Below, piece after piece: positions 50,521-52,786 of a DNA stretch of 52,786 nt. The notes below the pieces were generated by a model. That model was not told the origin of the DNA. It ran no database searches and worked only from the letters and a program-made list of their open reading frames with translations. The translations under genes were made by a program, and so were the position numbers. Origin of the DNA: a virus. How positions within the stretch are numbered: position 1 is the first letter of the stretch; each line of letters opens with the position of its first letter. The stretch lies in IMG/VR virus record IMGVR_UViG_3300033148_006306, positions 1-52,786 of that record; one strand, given 5' to 3'.

Positions 50521-50545
50521 AAAAAATTGGTGGCACTATCTACTA
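50521..50545 (-). repeat. dispersed intergenic repeat, copy 5
   Basis: Plus-strand AAAAAATTGGTGGCACT plus ATCTACTA. A sixth, diverged copy (AAAAATGGTGGGACACT) follows at 50550-50567. Confidence 0.65.
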
Positions 50546-50566
50546 TCAAAAAAATGGTGGGACACT

Positions 50567-50719
50567 CTACTCTCTAAAATTTCTTTTTTTAACAACAGCA
50601 TTGTACCCACTACTTTTAGCAAATCTTCGTCTTTCTATTGCTTCCTCTTTTGTATTAAAAAACTCATTTTCTTTTAATCCATCCCAATATATAAACCTTA
50701 CTAAATACTTCTTTAACAT
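50567..50719 (-). CDS. hypothetical basic protein
   Basis: 50 residues, strongly basic, one beta strand then a K/R-rich helix. TAGGAATT before ATG. Unrecognised. Confidence 0.55.
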   Translation of the reverse strand: MLKKYLVRFIYWDGLKENEFFNTKEEAIERRRFAKSSGYNAVVKKRNFRE

Positions 50720-50727
50720 GATAATTC

Positions 50728-50835
50728 CTAAAATATAGTTTCATCCAATTTAATTGTAAATGCAATATCAAAAAACAGATACAAAAAAACACCACTTAAC
50801 AAACCAGTAACACACTTTAATATAATAATCTCCAT
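50728..50835 (-). CDS. 35-residue membrane protein
   Basis: One hydrophobic segment (about 3-26). Starts inside the stop of the gene before it (TAATG). Unrecognised. Confidence 0.55.
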   Translation of the reverse strand: MEIIILKCVTGLLSGVFLYLFFDIAFTIKLDETIF

Positions 50836-50996
50836 TATAAAGTCTTGTTTATATCTCTAGTTATTAAGTTTTTAGCACTTCTTATGCTTTTACACTCTCT
50901 AATGTTATAATTAGCAAATTGCACTTCTATAACTTCTTTACCAGTTACATTTTTAATATGAATAAAACCGTTTTTATATCCTATTGTTTCAAACAT
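50835..50996 (-). CDS. hypothetical protein
   Basis: 53 residues, basic, beta hairpin then helix. GGAG precedes ATG. Unrecognised. Confidence 0.55.
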   Translation of the reverse strand: MFETIGYKNGFIHIKNVTGKEVIEVQFANYNIRECKSIRSAKNLITRDINKTL

Positions 50997-51093
50997 GATA
51001 CACTCCATAAAATAAAATCTATATACACTCTAAACAAGTGCATAACAAATCTTACATAATAGAATAGTAATAATTTACTACTCTATAAATAGA

Positions 51094-51417
51094 TTATATC
51101 TCTATAAATCTAGGATTATATCTATCTATCATAATAGATATTGACTTTTTATATTCACAGTTAGTATCTTCTTTACACCATAAAAACAATTCTTTAATGT
51201 CACTATTCCCACCTATTTGTGAGGTATAACACTCTTTAAAATACTTCTTAATAGTGCTTTTTTTCAGCATCTCAGAACTTGAAATAAGAGAGTATTTGTT
51301 TAATGCTACATTTTGCCACTTGTTAACAATATCACCCCTAAAAATCAGATATATATAATCAGCATCTTCTTTAAGTTGTAATCCCTTAACAATATTAACA
51401 ACAGTTTCTTTTTTCAT
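51094..51417 (-). CDS. hypothetical protein
   Basis: 107 residues, K/I/Y-rich, unrecognised. ATG has AAAGGGTG upstream. Very A/T-rich coding. Confidence 0.6.
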   Translation of the reverse strand: MKKETVVNIVKGLQLKEDADYIYLIFRGDIVNKWQNVALNKYSLISSSEMLKKSTIKKYFKECYTSQIGGNSDIKELFLWCKEDTNCEYKKSISIMIDRYNPRFIEI

Positions 51418-51454
51418 AATACACCCTTTTAATATAATCTAATAACTAATATAT

Positions 51455-51467
51455 AGCTATACAGTAC
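51455..51467 (-). promoter_or_regulatory. repeated promoter-like 13-mer, copy 2
   Basis: AGCTATACAGTAC again, about 40 bases upstream of the gene at 51417. Confidence 0.4.
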
Positions 51468-51504
51468 CAACTATAAAAAGTTAGTACAATATAGATATAA
51501 AACA

Positions 51505-51963
51505 CTATTCAATGTCATTATTGCTTAGTTCTTCTATGATACTGTATAATTCATCATCTGCAAACTTTAATCTATTATAAGTGTCTTTACATCCCTTATA
51601 CGCATTAAGACCATTTTTAAAGTTTTTAAGTTCTTTATCGGTTAGATATTCTTCAGCATATGAACTGTTTTTAAGTAAAAAATTATAATCACTTTTTAAA
51701 TAACCAAATTCAGAAAAAAAACTAGCTTTGTCATCTTTATAATCTAAATAAGATAAAGCATCTGAAATAACACATCTAAAAGCTAAAAGTAAATCTAAAT
51801 CACTCAAATCATATTTTTTAGCTTCAAAGTCAGCAATAGAGCCATAATATTTAAAAGTAGTGTGATTTACTCTTATATGATAGTGATATCTCTTTGCACC
51901 CCAATGAGTAACACCACCCAATTTAGAGTAACTTAATTTATATTTTAAAATTAATTCTTGCAT
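51505..51963 (-). CDS. hypothetical protein
   Basis: 152 residues. Start has H-W-G-A-K-R-Y-H-Y-H (20-29) then a helical rest with Y and D. Overlaps the previous gene by one base. Unrecognised early-region protein. Confidence 0.6.
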   Translation of the reverse strand: MQELILKYKLSYSKLGGVTHWGAKRYHYHIRVNHTTFKYYGSIADFEAKKYDLSDLDLLLAFRCVISDALSYLDYKDDKASFFSEFGYLKSDYNFLLKNSSYAEEYLTDKELKNFKNGLNAYKGCKDTYNRLKFADDELYSIIEELSNNDIE

Positions 51964-52277
51964 TATAAATCCTTTTTTCTGTTTACATCATATACAATAG
52001 AATCAAATTTACACTTGATAATATCTTCACATACTGTATATAAACAAGCATATTTATTACTTTTAATTTTAGTGTTTAGTTGTTTGCTAAATACTTCTTT
52101 AATTAAATAGTTTAAAGCCGTGCTTTGAAATTGTGAATCATAACCATAGTTAAACGGTACTTTATAAACAAAATTACCATTAATATATATCTCTACACTA
52201 TGATAAGTATTTCCATATGTACTTTGAAACCATCTACGACCAATAACTTTAATTTCTTTTATATCTCTAGTAACCAT
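51963..52277 (-). CDS. conserved phage hypothetical protein
   Basis: 104 residues. The start (G-R-R-W-F-Q-S-T-Y-G-N-T-Y-H-S-V near 13-28, then G-Y-D) is a pattern I recall in many phage genomes, function unknown. First gene behind the dyad promoter at 52338. Confidence 0.65.
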   Translation of the reverse strand: MVTRDIKEIKVIGRRWFQSTYGNTYHSVEIYINGNFVYKVPFNYGYDSQFQSTALNYLIKEVFSKQLNTKIKSNKYACLYTVCEDIIKCKFDSIVYDVNRKKDL

Positions 52278-52337
52278 AATAACACCTCTTAAAATCTAAA
52301 ATATAAGTGAATAAACACTTAATAAAACCATATATAA

Positions 52338-52379
52338 ATAATAGCTTTATTAAATGTATATAGCCTTGATATAAATCAA
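52338..52379 (-). promoter_or_regulatory. dyad-type promoter near the right end
   Basis: Minus strand: TTGATTTATATCAA (52366-52379), 22 bases, TATTAT (52338-52343). Lies two bases after the stop of the first leftward gene, so that gene is separated from the rest by a regulated promoter. Confidence 0.8.
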
Positions 52380-52381
52380 GA

Positions 52382-52555
52382 CTAATGATTAACTTCTCTA
52401 AATGCTTCCATCATTAGAGAGCTGCTACTGTTAAAAGTAACAATATTGTTTTTAACTGCTTCGCCTGGTATGTCGTTAACTGGATCAGCATTTATAAAGT
52501 AAACATTATGTTTACACTCTGAATCTTTAATTGCCTGAATAATAATCTCTAACAT
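52382..52555 (-). CDS. first early leftward gene, hypothetical
   Basis: 57 residues, acidic alpha/beta, with A-D-P-V-N-D near 23-28. AAAAGGATT before ATG. It is alone behind the strong promoter at the right end, so it would be among the first phage proteins made after injection from that end. Candidate host-takeover or regulator gene; no family recognised. Confidence 0.65.
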   Translation of the reverse strand: MLEIIIQAIKDSECKHNVYFINADPVNDIPGEAVKNNIVTFNSSSSLMMEAFREVNH

Positions 52556-52588
52556 CTTGAATCCTTTTAACTCTCTTTATATACCACT

Positions 52589-52617
52589 ATTATATAGTAT
52601 AAGAGATACAAAGTCAA
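52589..52617 (-). promoter_or_regulatory. strong sigma-70 early promoter
   Basis: Minus strand TTGACT (52612-52617), 17 bases, TATAAT (52589-52594). Points into the leftward operon from near cos. No dyad, so it should fire without the phage's regulated system. Confidence 0.75.
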
Positions 52618-52774
52618 GCAAAAACGGTATATAATGCAGTAAATTGCTAAACTAAGGCAGTGTGTCAGATAATAGAATATGTATGACAAAATGCAATATA
52701 TCAAGCATAAAGCACTAAAACGAACTAGATTATAATAATCATAAGGTACTGTAATAGAAGCTTCAAAACGCTAA
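52618..52774. other. right-end noncoding arm next to cos
   Basis: No gene on either strand. A/T-rich with a plus-direction TATAAT near 52632. It corresponds to the cosQ side of a lambda-type end. Confidence 0.5.
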
Positions 52775-52786
52775 GGTCACCAACAC
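52775..52786. other. right cohesive end (cos), 12 nt
   Basis: Identical to bases 1-12. See the left end. Confidence 0.75.

Noticed and set aside
48415-50570. CRISPR-like repeated sequence
   Set aside because: Copies are 250-900 bases apart with genes between; no regular spacers.

Overview
The window looks like the complete genome of a tailed, lambda-like siphovirus, about 52.8 kb and AT-rich. The first and last 12 bases are identical (GGTCACCAACAC). That is what filled-in 12-nt 5' cohesive ends (cos) would give, and terminase genes of the lambda Nu1/A type start right beside the left end. The host is probably a member of the Campylobacterota: the phage SSB closely resembles Campylobacter SSB from memory, and promoters have good -10 boxes but mostly no -35 box. 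Host genus is not resolvable from the sequence.

Layout. (1) 1-3496: cos, candidate terminase-binding repeats, terS (Nu1-like), a YopX-like gene and terL (GpA-like). (2) 3497-10487, plus strand: a cargo region of about 25 small, tightly overlapping genes, including an acyl-carrier-protein-like protein without its serine, a small methyltransferase-like protein, a HAD phosphatase and a DUF1064 nuclease. It sits between terL and gpW, which are adjacent in lambda. (3) 10488-11281: a transcribed but apparently noncoding stretch with a 17-residue leader peptide, several hairpins and an odd tRNA-Phe-like element. (4) 11282-22590: head and neck genes and first tail genes in lambda order (gpW, portal, two fibre-like proteins, protease/scaffold, decoration protein, capsid, connectors, tail terminator, tail tube, G/GT chaperones with a -1 frameshift). 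An HNH-AP2 homing endonuclease lies antisense before the tape measure. (5) 23444-36529: tape measure, tail tip (M, L, K, J), fibre and lysis genes (holin, M15 peptidase). (6) 36536-52555, minus strand: about 45 mostly small early-type genes, with ssb, two HNH nucleases, a ribbon-helix-helix protein, an HUH Rep-like protein, an ASCH protein, dam, a DUF5131 protein and a Rha/KilAC antirepressor. I saw no integrase, DNA polymerase or helicase, so replication probably relies on the host plus the HUH protein and SSB. Lysogeny is unproven.

Regulation is the most striking part. A 14-bp dyad, TTGAT-N4-GTCAA or a close variant, resembling an FNR/CRP-family site, occurs at 12 places on both strands. 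At ten promoters it lies 21-22 bp upstream of a -10 box, which centres it near -41 (class II activator geometry). At three virion-gene promoters it is reversed and only 17-18 bp from the -10 box. One dyad serves two divergent promoters. The two apparent early or switch promoters, at the right end and in front of the antirepressor, instead have normal sigma-70 boxes and no dyad. The antirepressor mRNA would begin with a 90-nt element of interleaved inverted repeats (a pseudoknot).

Functions given are from motif recognition and gene order. No database search was run.
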